From NCBI GenBank assembly GCA_945947845.1, contig CAMEZN010000141.1:1-5610 (forward strand): 5,610 nucleotides of DNA, in the 5' to 3' direction. The stretch is from an uncultured Mucispirillum sp. (GTDB lineage: Bacteria; Chrysiogenota; Deferribacteres; Deferribacterales; Mucispirillaceae). Shown here piece after piece: positions 1 through 5,610 of the stretch. The stretch's first letter is position 1. Each line of letters opens with the position of its first letter. A model generated the notes under the pieces. It ran no database searches and was not told the origin of the DNA. It was given only the letters and a program-made list of their open reading frames with translations. The position numbers were made by a program, and so were the translations under genes.

Positions 1-1
1 T

Positions 2-1015
2 AATTTGTCATGGGAAGTAGATATTTATGGCAAACTTGATGCACTTCGTAAATCTAAAAAAGAATTAATAAAATATGCAGAAGAAAATTATGTAAATGGT
101 CAGGTTACATTAGCAGCAGATGCGGCATCATATTATTTTTCTATAAGGAAAGCTGCTGCCCAGACTTTTTTTGCCAGAAAAATGCTTGAAAACTATAAAA
201 TGATACTAGATATTTATACTCAAATGCGAAGTGCAGGGCTTGTAGATGAATCAGAGTATATTACTACTACTATGGATTATTTAACAGGGCAGAATAATGT
301 GCAGAAATATCAGCTTGAAGTAGAGCAGAATAAAAATGCTCTTTATGCACTTATTAATAATAAGGATATAAATATTACTACTGATATGGTGTATGATACA
401 GCATTTGCTCCTGCTATTCCAAAAATCAATGATATACCTGCACAGGTAATCTTAAACAGACCTGATGTGAGAGCGTCAGTTTACACATTAAATAGTGAAT
501 TATATAACCATTATAATAGAAAAATGTCGCTTCTTCCAAGCCTTTCTATTAATGGAAACCTTGGCCAGCTTCTTACATCATCAACAGGTATTGGTGATTT
601 TATATGGCAGATAGGAGCTTCTCTTGCTGCCCCTATATTAAACAGGCAGGAGCTTTATGCTCAGTTGAAAATGCAGGAAGAAACTGTTAAACAGGCAGAA
701 TTATCTTTGCAGAAATCTGTAAATACTGCAATAAGTGATATAGAAGATGCTAGTTTTGCTATGTCATCATCTAATAAATCATATAGTAATACAAAGGACA
801 TATTAGAAAATGCAAAACTTTCTATGGATATATTAAAATCCCGCTGGAAAGCTGGTCTTATAGATGATGTGGAATATTTAAAGGCAGAGAATGATTTTTT
901 AAATACATATATATCATTTTATACTTCATGGTATGAAAATATATCATCATCAATAATGCTTTATAAAGCTTTTGGCGGAAGTTTTTCACCAAAACAGTTG
1001 CAGGGAGAACTATAA
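2..1015 (+). CDS. Outer-membrane efflux channel, TolC/OprM/NodT family (5' partial)
   Basis: This is the C-terminal part, about 337 residues, of an outer-membrane factor that forms the exit duct of a tripartite efflux pump. The frame is open from base 2 (AAT, TTG, TCA, TGG), so the gene starts outside the window; the TTG at 5 is not a credible start. The opening residues SWEVDIYGKL match the family's conserved 'SWE-D-(L/I)-(F/Y)-G' segment. Around residues 150-157 lies LNRPDVRA, the usual 'L-RPDIRA' motif, followed by LLPSLSINGNLG, the family's strand region. The two-repeat architecture of TolC shows as AGLVDESEY (about 78-86) and AGLIDDVEY (about 284-292). Family members are usually about 450-480 residues, so roughly 120-140 N-terminal residues, including any signal peptide or lipobox, are missing. 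The stop overlaps the adaptor start by one base (TAATG). The family is clear; the substrate is unknown. Confidence 0.93.
   Translation, partial: NLSWEVDIYGKLDALRKSKKELIKYAEENYVNGQVTLAADAASYYFSIRKAAAQTFFARKMLENYKMILDIYTQMRSAGLVDESEYITTTMDYLTGQNNVQKYQLEVEQNKNALYALINNKDINITTDMVYDTAFAPAIPKINDIPAQVILNRPDVRASVYTLNSELYNHYNRKMSLLPSLSINGNLGQLLTSSTGIGDFIWQIGASLAAPILNRQELYAQLKMQEETVKQAELSLQKSVNTAISDIEDASFAMSSSNKSYSNTKDILENAKLSMDILKSRWKAGLIDDVEYLKAENDFLNTYISFYTSWYENISSSIMLYKAFGGSFSPKQLQGEL
1003..1007 (+). promoter_or_regulatory. Ribosome binding site of the adaptor gene
   Basis: GGGAG lies inside the last codons of the channel gene, 7 bases before the ATG at 1015. It is well placed and supports that start. 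Together with the one-base TAATG overlap it suggests that ribosomes finishing the channel gene reinitiate directly on the adaptor. Confidence 0.75.
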
Positions 1016-2268
1016 TGCTGAATACAGAAGAAATGTATAAGACACTTCGTCCAAAAAGGACGAAAAAATCCATAATTATTACTTTGCTTATTATTGTTTT
1101 TGTAATCTTTGGTATCTTATATTATGTATTAAGGGATAAAGGTCCAGCCTATATTTATACTACTGAAAAAGCTCATACTGGTGATGTATCATCTCTTGTT
1201 AGTGCAACAGGCACTATTTCTGCCACTAATGAAGTATTAATAGGCAGTCAGGTTTCAGGAACGATTTCTGCTGTTTTTGTGGAAGAAAATGATAAAGTTA
1301 AAAAGGGCGATATTTTAGCAATTATAAATCCAGATACAATTAACCAGACTATTGCCCGTTATGAAGCACAGTTAAATTCTGCACAGGCTACACTTAATTC
1401 ATCTCAGGTGCAGTATAATAATAAAAAATTAAATTATGACAGGTTAAAACAGGTTTATGATGCAACTGGTGGTAAATCTCCTTCTAAAACAGAGCTTGAT
1501 AATGCTAAAATGGAACTTGATACTGCAAGTGCTGATATTTTAGTTAAAAAAGCATCTATTATAGAAGTGGAGACAAACTTAAACAGTGCTAAAATTGACT
1601 TAAAAAACTCAATTATAACAAGCCCTATTGATGGGGTAGTGTTAACCAGAAGTATAGATGCAGGACAGACTGTTGCAGCATCATTTTCTACACCAGAGCT
1701 TTTTGTTATTGCAGAAAATTTAGAGAAGATGAAGCTTGTTGTAAATGTATCAGAAGCAGATGTGGGAAAAGTGAAAGAAAACCAGAAAGTCCGCTTTACT
1801 GTTGATACTTTTCCAGATGATGAGTTTGTATCAACTATATATAGAGTTAATAAAGGCTCAACAGAATCAGAAGATAATATTGTAAGTTATGAAACAACTA
1901 TTTATATAGATAATAAAGACTTAAAACTTCGTTCAGGTATGAGTGCAACAGCAGATATAGAAACAGAAGCGGCAGAGAATGCAGTGCTTATACCTATTTC
2001 TGCATTATTTTTTAAACCGATAGTGGAAGATACATCAGAAGCCGGTAAAAGACCTGCCATGCTGCAAGGTCCGCCGGGCAGAAGGCCAAGAGCTGCAAAA
2101 GAAGTAAATACTGATATTTCTAAAAATGCTACAATATATGTGCTTGTAAATGGTAAACCAGAACTTAGAAATATAATAACAGGTGTAAGTGATGGTAAAA
2201 ATATACAAGTGCTTGAAGGTATCAGCAGTGATGATGAAATTATAACAAGTATGAAAAGAAGAATATGA
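1015..2268 (+). CDS. macA: MacA-like periplasmic adaptor (membrane fusion protein, HlyD/RND-MFP superfamily)
   Basis: This 417-residue adaptor links an inner-membrane MacB-type transporter to a TolC-type channel. A short basic N-terminus (RPKRTKK) precedes one membrane segment at about 19-39, leaving the rest in the periplasm. The first lipoyl half-domain is at about 76-106 (GSQVSGTISAVFV, then DKVKKGDILAIINP). A long alpha-hairpin spans about 110-195, rich in Gln, Asn, Ala and Leu. The second lipoyl half is at about 199-222 (SPIDGVVLTRSIDAGQTV), the beta-barrel at about 238-318 (ending LRSGMSATADIE), and the membrane-proximal domain from about 320 to the end. Length and order fit MacA. An unusual Pro/Arg/Gly-rich insert (about 344-361) interrupts the membrane-proximal domain. 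The gene overlaps the channel by 1 base and the ATPase by 4. The position beside MacB-type genes supports MacA over an RND-pump adaptor; the symbol is by family and context, not proven orthology. Confidence 0.93.
   Translation: MLNTEEMYKTLRPKRTKKSIIITLLIIVFVIFGILYYVLRDKGPAYIYTTEKAHTGDVSSLVSATGTISATNEVLIGSQVSGTISAVFVEENDKVKKGDILAIINPDTINQTIARYEAQLNSAQATLNSSQVQYNNKKLNYDRLKQVYDATGGKSPSKTELDNAKMELDTASADILVKKASIIEVETNLNSAKIDLKNSIITSPIDGVVLTRSIDAGQTVAASFSTPELFVIAENLEKMKLVVNVSEADVGKVKENQKVRFTVDTFPDDEFVSTIYRVNKGSTESEDNIVSYETTIYIDNKDLKLRSGMSATADIETEAAENAVLIPISALFFKPIVEDTSEAGKRPAMLQGPPGRRPRAAKEVNTDISKNATIYVLVNGKPELRNIITGVSDGKNIQVLEGISSDDEIITSMKRRI
2041..2100 (+). other. GC-rich patch encoding a Pro/Arg/Gly-rich loop of the adaptor
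   Basis: By hand count 36 of these 60 bases are G or C, against 20 of 60 just before (1981-2040) and 16 of 60 just after (2101-2160). It encodes adaptor residues 343-362, including the run GPPGRRPR, which joins the strand ending in LFFKPIVED to the strand starting TIYVLVNG. The reading frame is intact. It is most likely a flexible surface loop with a composition imposed by Pro, Gly and Arg codons. Confidence 0.7.
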
Positions 2269-2957
2269 GTGATTTTATTAAGTTAAGAAATATAGTAAAA
2301 GTGTATGGCAGTGGTGAAAATTCATTCCTTGCATTAAAAGGTATAGATTTAGACATTAATGAGGGAGAATTTGTAGCACTTATGGGTCCATCAGGCAGCG
2401 GCAAATCTACAATGGCAAATATTTTAGGCTGTCTTGATAAAGCAACAAAAGGCTCATATTTATTTAATGGTGTAGATGTGTTTTCACTTAACAGAAATGA
2501 AACAGCACTTTTAAGGAGAAATTATATAGGCTTTATTTTCCAAGGTTTTAACCTGCTTGCAAGAACAACAGCACTGGAAAATGTTGAGCTTCCTTTACTA
2601 TACAGGGGTATGCCTAAAAAGCAAAGAAGAGAAAAAGCAAGGCAGGCTCTTGAAATGGTAGGACTTTTGGACTGGGAAAAACATACCAGTGCACAGCTTT
2701 CAGGTGGTCAGCAGCAGCGGGTTGCAATAGCACGAGCAATTGCTTCAAACCCATTATTCTTACTTGCAGATGAACCAACAGGCAACCTTGATACAAAACG
2801 AAGTGTTGAAATTATGGAAATACTTTCTAATTTAAATAAACAGCTTGGCATAACTATATTAATGGTTACACACGAGCCAGATATGGCACAGTATGCAACA
2901 AGAGAAGTGCATTTTAGAGATGGTGAAATAAATACAGCGGAGGCAGTTTTACGATGA
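2265..2957 (+). CDS. MacB/LolD-type ABC transporter ATPase subunit
   Basis: This 230-residue cytoplasmic protein is a complete nucleotide-binding domain that powers the permease encoded next. All motifs are intact: Walker A GPSGSGKS (41-48), Q-loop Gln93 in FIFQGFNLL, signature LSGGQ (145-149), Walker B LFLLADE (164-170) with catalytic Glu170, D-loop NLD (174-176), and H-loop His203. FQGFNLL and the DEPTGNLD segment are typical of the LolD/MacB/FtsE-like subfamily. The length is that of a stand-alone ATPase. In E. coli MacB this domain is fused to the membrane domain; here a stop separates them. The start ATG overlaps the adaptor stop (ATGA). Only a weak purine stretch (AAAAGAAGA, about 2254-2262) precedes it, so initiation probably relies on coupling. 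LolD is the main alternative by sequence, but the adaptor and channel neighbours favour an exporter. Confidence 0.95.
   Translation: MSDFIKLRNIVKVYGSGENSFLALKGIDLDINEGEFVALMGPSGSGKSTMANILGCLDKATKGSYLFNGVDVFSLNRNETALLRRNYIGFIFQGFNLLARTTALENVELPLLYRGMPKKQRREKARQALEMVGLLDWEKHTSAQLSGGQQQRVAIARAIASNPLFLLADEPTGNLDTKRSVEIMEILSNLNKQLGITILMVTHEPDMAQYATREVHFRDGEINTAEAVLR
2939..2943 (+). promoter_or_regulatory. Ribosome binding site of the permease gene
   Basis: GGAGG lies in the last codons of the ATPase gene, 10 bases before the permease ATG at 2954. It supports that start and the ATGA overlap. Confidence 0.7.
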
Positions 2958-4168
2958 TATTTAATGCTGTATTTTTAGCTTTAAGGCAGATAAGCAGAAA
3001 CTATCTGCGGGCATTTTTAACTATGCTTGGAGTAATAATAGGTGTTGGTGCTGTTATTATTATGATAAATTTAGGAAACGGCACACAAGCAATGATTAAA
3101 GAAGCCATTGAAAGTTTAGGCAGTAATCTTTTGATGGTGCATGCTCCGCCCCACTTAAACCCAAGCGGAACAACAAGAAGCCGTTATTTTACAATGAAAG
3201 AAGTAGAAACTATTGAAGAAAGAGTGCCGGGGATAAAAGCTGTTGCCCCAACAAATGCCAGCTCAGTAGTTGCAAAATATATGAATAAAAATGTGCAGAC
3301 ATCAATATCAGGTGTTACAGAGGGCTATTTCATAGCAGTTGATTGGAAAATCGCAGAAGGCAGAAGTTTTGAAAATAAGGAGTATGTAGCAGGAACAAAT
3401 ACCTGCATTATAGGGGAGAGTGTCCGTAAAAATCTGCTTGGTGATACTCCACCTATTGGCAGCAGGTTAAAAGTGGACTCAATAGTATGTGATGTTGTTG
3501 GAGTGCTTGAAAGCAAGGGACAGGGCGGCAGAGGCAATGACCAAGATGATGTTATACTTATGCCGTTAAAAGCATTTCAAAGAAGTATAAGTCCAAGCAA
3601 TTCTATATATAACATTAAAACAATTATGATATCATTAAATGAAGATGTTGATTATAAAGTAGCATCAGAACAGATTGCTGTAATTTTAAGACATATGCGA
3701 AATATAGCAGATAAAACAAAAGATACATTTGAGATACAAAGCACAAAAGAAATACAGCAGACAGTAGAAAAATCTATTGGAAGTATGACTGTATTTATCG
3801 GTGCAGTTGCAGGAGTAAGCCTGCTTGTTGGCGGCATTGGTATTATGAATATTATGCTGGTATCAGTTACAGAAAGAACAAGAGAAATAGGCACAAGACT
3901 TGCAATAGGAGCTCTTGAAAAAGAAGTTCTATTGCAGTTTTTAGTGGAAAGCGCAACAATTAGTGCAGTTGGTGGTTTCATAGGCATAATCTTTGGTTTT
4001 TTAATGACACTGCTTCTTTCATCTAAACTGCATATTCCATTTACATTTGATGTGCAGATTGCAACGATTTCATTTGTTTTTTCTGGTTTAATAGGTATAA
4101 TTTTTGGCTACCTGCCAGCAAGAAAAGCATCACGGCTAAACCCAATAGATGCACTTCATCACGAATAA
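2954..4168 (+). CDS. MacB-type ABC transporter permease (FtsX/MacB_PCD family)
   Basis: This 404-residue inner-membrane protein has the MacB/FtsX layout. Membrane segment 1 is at about 20-40, after an N-terminal amphipathic stretch (LALRQISRNYLRAFLTMLGVIIG). A large periplasmic core domain runs from about 45 to 275. Three more membrane segments lie at about 279-303, 332-356 and 367-388. After segment 2 the family's cytoplasmic motif is nearly intact (SVTERTREIGTRLAIGA, 304-320), and the C-terminus ends with PARKASRLNPIDAL (388-401), close to the MacB consensus. It would act as a dimer, turning ATP hydrolysis into periplasmic mechanical movement that pushes substrate through the adaptor and channel. 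Two cysteines, Cys151 and Cys179, lie in the periplasmic core. It is the last gene of the operon, overlaps the ATPase by 4 bases, and is followed at once by a terminator. The family is certain; the substrate is not known. Confidence 0.95.
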   Translation: MIFNAVFLALRQISRNYLRAFLTMLGVIIGVGAVIIMINLGNGTQAMIKEAIESLGSNLLMVHAPPHLNPSGTTRSRYFTMKEVETIEERVPGIKAVAPTNASSVVAKYMNKNVQTSISGVTEGYFIAVDWKIAEGRSFENKEYVAGTNTCIIGESVRKNLLGDTPPIGSRLKVDSIVCDVVGVLESKGQGGRGNDQDDVILMPLKAFQRSISPSNSIYNIKTIMISLNEDVDYKVASEQIAVILRHMRNIADKTKDTFEIQSTKEIQQTVEKSIGSMTVFIGAVAGVSLLVGGIGIMNIMLVSVTERTREIGTRLAIGALEKEVLLQFLVESATISAVGGFIGIIFGFLMTLLLSSKLHIPFTFDVQIATISFVFSGLIGIIFGYLPARKASRLNPIDALHHE

Positions 4169-4173
4169 TAAAA

Positions 4174-4212
4174 AAGAGCAGATTATTATTTCTGCTCTTA
4201 TGCTTTATTTTT
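4174..4212 (+). terminator. Rho-independent terminator of the efflux operon
   Basis: A perfect 9-bp inverted repeat, AAGAGCAGA (4174-4182) and TCTGCTCTT (4191-4199), encloses an 8-base loop. A T-rich tail follows (TGCTTTATTTTT, to 4212). It begins 5 bases after the permease stop, exactly where an operon terminator is expected. Confidence 0.85.
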
Positions 4213-4259
4213 AACATATCTGCTTTCTCTATTTTATTTCTTTTTTTAGAATTTACTCT

Positions 4260-4288
4260 TTGACATAATAATAATATTAATGTATTAC
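4260..4288 (+). promoter_or_regulatory. Candidate sigma-70-type promoter of the binding-protein gene
   Basis: A perfect TTGACA (-35) lies at 4260-4265. With a 17-base spacer the -10 would be TATTAC at 4283-4288 (4 of 6 matches), preceded directly by TG. The spacer is almost entirely A/T, so other -10 placements are possible. It sits between the operon terminator and the next gene, 36 bases before the ATG, which implies a short 5' leader. The -35 is convincing; the -10 is only fair. Confidence 0.55.
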
Positions 4289-4311
4289 TAACTTTTAAAA
4301 ATAAATTTTTT

Positions 4312-4315
4312 GGAG
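4312..4315 (+). promoter_or_regulatory. Ribosome binding site that decides the binding-protein start
   Basis: GGAG is 8 bases before the ATG at 4324 but only 2 bases before the in-frame GTG at 4318. This spacing favours the ATG. The resulting N-terminus MKKILLLV is also a more typical signal-peptide opening. Confidence 0.75.
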
Positions 4316-4323
4316 AAGTGGAT

Positions 4324-5070
4324 ATGAAAAAAATATTATTATTAGTTTTTGTATCAGTATTATCATCAGTTATGCTTTTTGGCTGTAAAAAAAATGAAAC
4401 ATCAGCAGCTGATACATTAATTATAGGCACAAACCCAGAATTTCCACCATTTGAATACATTGAACAGGGAAATATTGTTGGTTTTGATGTGGATTTGATG
4501 AATGAAGTTGCAAAGCTGATTGGTAAAAAAGTAGAGTTTAAAAATATGGCTTTTGACAGCCTTTTGATAGCTATGCAGACAGGTAAAATCAACTGTATTA
4601 TTTCAGGTATGACAGCAACAGATGAAAGACGTCAGCATGTTAATTTCAGCGACCCTTATTTTATCTCAAAACAGGCAGTTCTTGTGCCATCTGGTTCAGA
4701 TATTAAAAAGTTTGAAGATTTAAAAGGTAAAAAAATTGGTGTTGTAATAGGCTATACTGGTGATATGGTTGTAACTGATATGTATAAAGATACATCATCT
4801 ATCACAAGGTATGAAGCAACAGGGCAGGCAATTATGGCTCTTACTGCAAAAAAAGTAGATGCTACTGTATTAGATATGGAGCCTGCAAAAGAATATGCTG
4901 CAAATAATGAAGGCATTACTGTTTTAGATACTGCTCTTGCTGAGGAAGAATATTCTATTGCTCTGCCAAAAGAAAATACTGCATTATTAGAAGAAATAAA
5001 TAATGCACTGAAAACTTTAAAAGAAAACGGCACATACGATAAAATATATGCAAAATACTTTAACAAGTAA
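4324..5070 (+). CDS. Amino-acid-type ABC transporter solute-binding lipoprotein (family 3)
   Basis: This 248-residue protein captures a small polar solute, most likely an amino acid, for an ABC importer. It starts with a lipoprotein signal peptide: MKKILLLV, a hydrophobic stretch, then the lipobox LFGC with Cys21 as lipidation site. The mature part has the family 3 pattern: PPFEY (41-45) for ligand contact, the signature GFDVDLMNEVAKLIG (53-67), and SGMTATDER (94-102), whose Arg102 would bind the ligand carboxylate. Asp184 in VLDMEP would bind the amino group, and the C-terminal helix ends NGTYDKIYAKYF. The length is normal. It has its own promoter and a terminator, and no permease or ATPase gene is adjacent in the window, so it probably serves a transporter encoded elsewhere. 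Specificity is not readable; basic or polar amino acids are plausible. GTG at 4318 is an alternative start adding two residues. Confidence 0.93.
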   Translation: MKKILLLVFVSVLSSVMLFGCKKNETSAADTLIIGTNPEFPPFEYIEQGNIVGFDVDLMNEVAKLIGKKVEFKNMAFDSLLIAMQTGKINCIISGMTATDERRQHVNFSDPYFISKQAVLVPSGSDIKKFEDLKGKKIGVVIGYTGDMVVTDMYKDTSSITRYEATGQAIMALTAKKVDATVLDMEPAKEYAANNEGITVLDTALAEEEYSIALPKENTALLEEINNALKTLKENGTYDKIYAKYFNK

Positions 5071-5076
5071 TATATA

Positions 5077-5103
5077 AAAACCTGCATGATTTATGCAGGT
5101 TTT
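5077..5103. terminator. Shared bidirectional terminator between convergent genes
   Basis: A perfect 11-bp inverted repeat, AAAACCTGCAT (5077-5087) and ATGCAGGTTTT (5093-5103), has a 5-base loop. On the + strand the tail is TTTTGCATTT, ending the binding-protein transcript. On the - strand the tail is TTTTTATATA, ending the regulator transcript, and looks the better of the two. The regulator's last three sense codons and the first base of its stop (in - strand sense the last base) lie in one arm; the rest of the stop is in the loop. Confidence 0.8.
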
Positions 5104-5610
5104 GCATTTCCATTAATAATATCTTTAATATTTTTTGCAGGGGAAGAATGAAATAATTTTTTATATTCCCTTGTAAATTGAGTAATACTTTCATAACCTA
5201 CATTATATGCTGCATCAGATACTGTAATACTTTCTGCCAGCATTAATCTTTGAGCTTCATAAAGCCGTAATCTTTTTTGATACTGTAATGGGCTCATCAA
5301 TGTAATTGCTTTAAAATTTCTGAAAAATGTAGATGGTGCCATATTAACTGTTGCTGCAATATCTTCTATATGTATATATTCTTTAAAATTATTTTTAATA
5401 AATTCAACAGCCTGATATATCTTATTGCTTTGAGAGCCAAAAGTATATAATGCTTTTAAGTCTGCACCAATAGGGCCGATTAATATTCTGTAATATATTT
5501 CTTTAATAAGTAACTGTGCCATAAAACTAATTTCATCAGGTTTATTATATAAGTCAATAAGCCTGCTGAATGCTTCAAGCAGTTTATCATCTGCTTTGCT
5601 TTCAGCAATT
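5091..5610 (-). CDS. AraC-family transcriptional regulator, YqhC-like (5' partial)
   Basis: These are the C-terminal 173 or so codons of a DNA-binding regulator; the gene enters from the right edge. The frame stays open through the edge. The residues upstream of the first in-window ATG (5522), such as LLEAFSRLIDLYNKP, continue into MAQLLIKEIYYRILIGPIGADL. This matches the end of the AraC_N domain (Pfam PF06719), whose members typically read 'LxxLIxREILYRLLxGPxG'. Hence 5522 is internal. Then come GSQSNKIYQAVEFIKNNF, a first helix-turn-helix (IEDIAATVNMAPSTFFRNFKAIT, about 81-103) and a second (VSDAAYNVGYESITQFTREYKKLF, about 130-153), with MSPLQYQKRLRLYEAQRLM between. Full-length relatives are about 300 residues, so roughly 125 are missing. 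E. coli YqhC controls aldehyde-reductase genes; targets here are unknown. It converges on the binding-protein gene, so co-transcription with it is excluded. Confidence 0.92.
   Translation of the reverse strand, partial: IAESKADDKLLEAFSRLIDLYNKPDEISFMAQLLIKEIYYRILIGPIGADLKALYTFGSQSNKIYQAVEFIKNNFKEYIHIEDIAATVNMAPSTFFRNFKAITLMSPLQYQKRLRLYEAQRLMLAESITVSDAAYNVGYESITQFTREYKKLFHSSPAKNIKDIINGNAKPA

Noticed and set aside
5..7. TTG as the start codon of the outer-membrane channel gene
   Set aside because: The frame is open to the window edge, and the first residues already lie in a conserved internal segment of the family, so the gene is truncated rather than short.
3652..3987. Open frame on the - strand inside the permease gene
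   Set aside because: It is fully antisense to a well-conserved MacB domain and has no recognisable domain of its own.
4266..4282. TAA/ATA-rich run as a possible tandem repeat
   Set aside because: It is too short and simple; it is explained as the AT-rich spacer of the promoter.
4041..4592. Long open frame on the - strand
   Set aside because: It runs antisense through the permease end, the terminator, the promoter and the binding-protein start. Its translation matches no family and is dominated by Ser, Ile, Lys and Asn, as expected for the reverse of AT-rich coding sequence.
4752..5087. Open frame on the - strand opposite the binding-protein gene
   Set aside because: It is antisense to a complete family 3 binding protein, lies beyond the regulator's terminator, and its hydrophobic, Ser-rich translation has no family features.
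5091..5610. The AraC-family gene as the regulator of the efflux operon
   Set aside because: It is separated from the operon by another transcription unit and a terminator, it is convergent, and no operator is recognisable. The link would be guesswork.
1..5610. CRISPR array, tRNA or rRNA gene, insertion sequence, toxin-antitoxin pair or attachment site
   Set aside because: I found no regularly spaced repeats, cloverleaf-like segments, transposase motifs or terminal inverted repeats. The intergenic space is under 200 bases and is accounted for by terminators, a promoter and a ribosome binding site.

Overview
The window is AT-rich and densely coded, and comes from a Gram-negative (double-membrane) bacterium: it encodes an outer-membrane efflux channel, a periplasmic adaptor and a lipoprotein-type solute-binding protein. 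Codons favour A/T in the third position, and ribosome binding sites are of the GGAG type where they can be seen. I cannot fix the lineage from sequence alone. An AT-rich, possibly host-associated group such as Deferribacterota (Mucispirillum-like) is a low-confidence guess.

Positions 2-4168 (+ strand) hold a tightly packed four-gene operon for a MacAB-TolC-type tripartite exporter. The order is outer-membrane channel (5' end cut off by the window), MacA-like adaptor, MacB-type ATPase, MacB-type permease. Each junction overlaps by 1 or 4 bases (TAATG, ATGA, ATGA), so translation is probably coupled throughout. In E. coli MacB the ATPase and membrane domain are one polypeptide; here they are two genes. 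Together the products would take a substrate from the periplasm or inner membrane, drive it with ATP through the MacB-type membrane protein, and pass it through the adaptor/channel duct to the outside. The substrate cannot be read from the sequence. A strong hairpin terminator at 4174-4212 closes the operon.

Positions 4213-4323 hold a pyrimidine-rich stretch, a candidate sigma-70-type promoter and a ribosome binding site. They lead into a single gene (4324-5070, + strand) for a family 3 amino-acid-type solute-binding lipoprotein. Its ABC permease and ATPase partners are not in the window.

Positions 5091-5610 (- strand) hold the C-terminal part of an AraC-family regulator of the YqhC-like type (N-terminal domain Pfam AraC_N plus a double helix-turn-helix). 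The gene runs off the right edge. It converges on the binding-protein gene, and both share one hairpin at 5077-5103 that contains the regulator's stop codon.

Everything here belongs to known families and I see no clearly new system. Points worth a second look are a GC-rich proline/arginine insert in the adaptor, the overlap of the regulator's coding end with the shared terminator, the split MacB organisation, and two start-site corrections.
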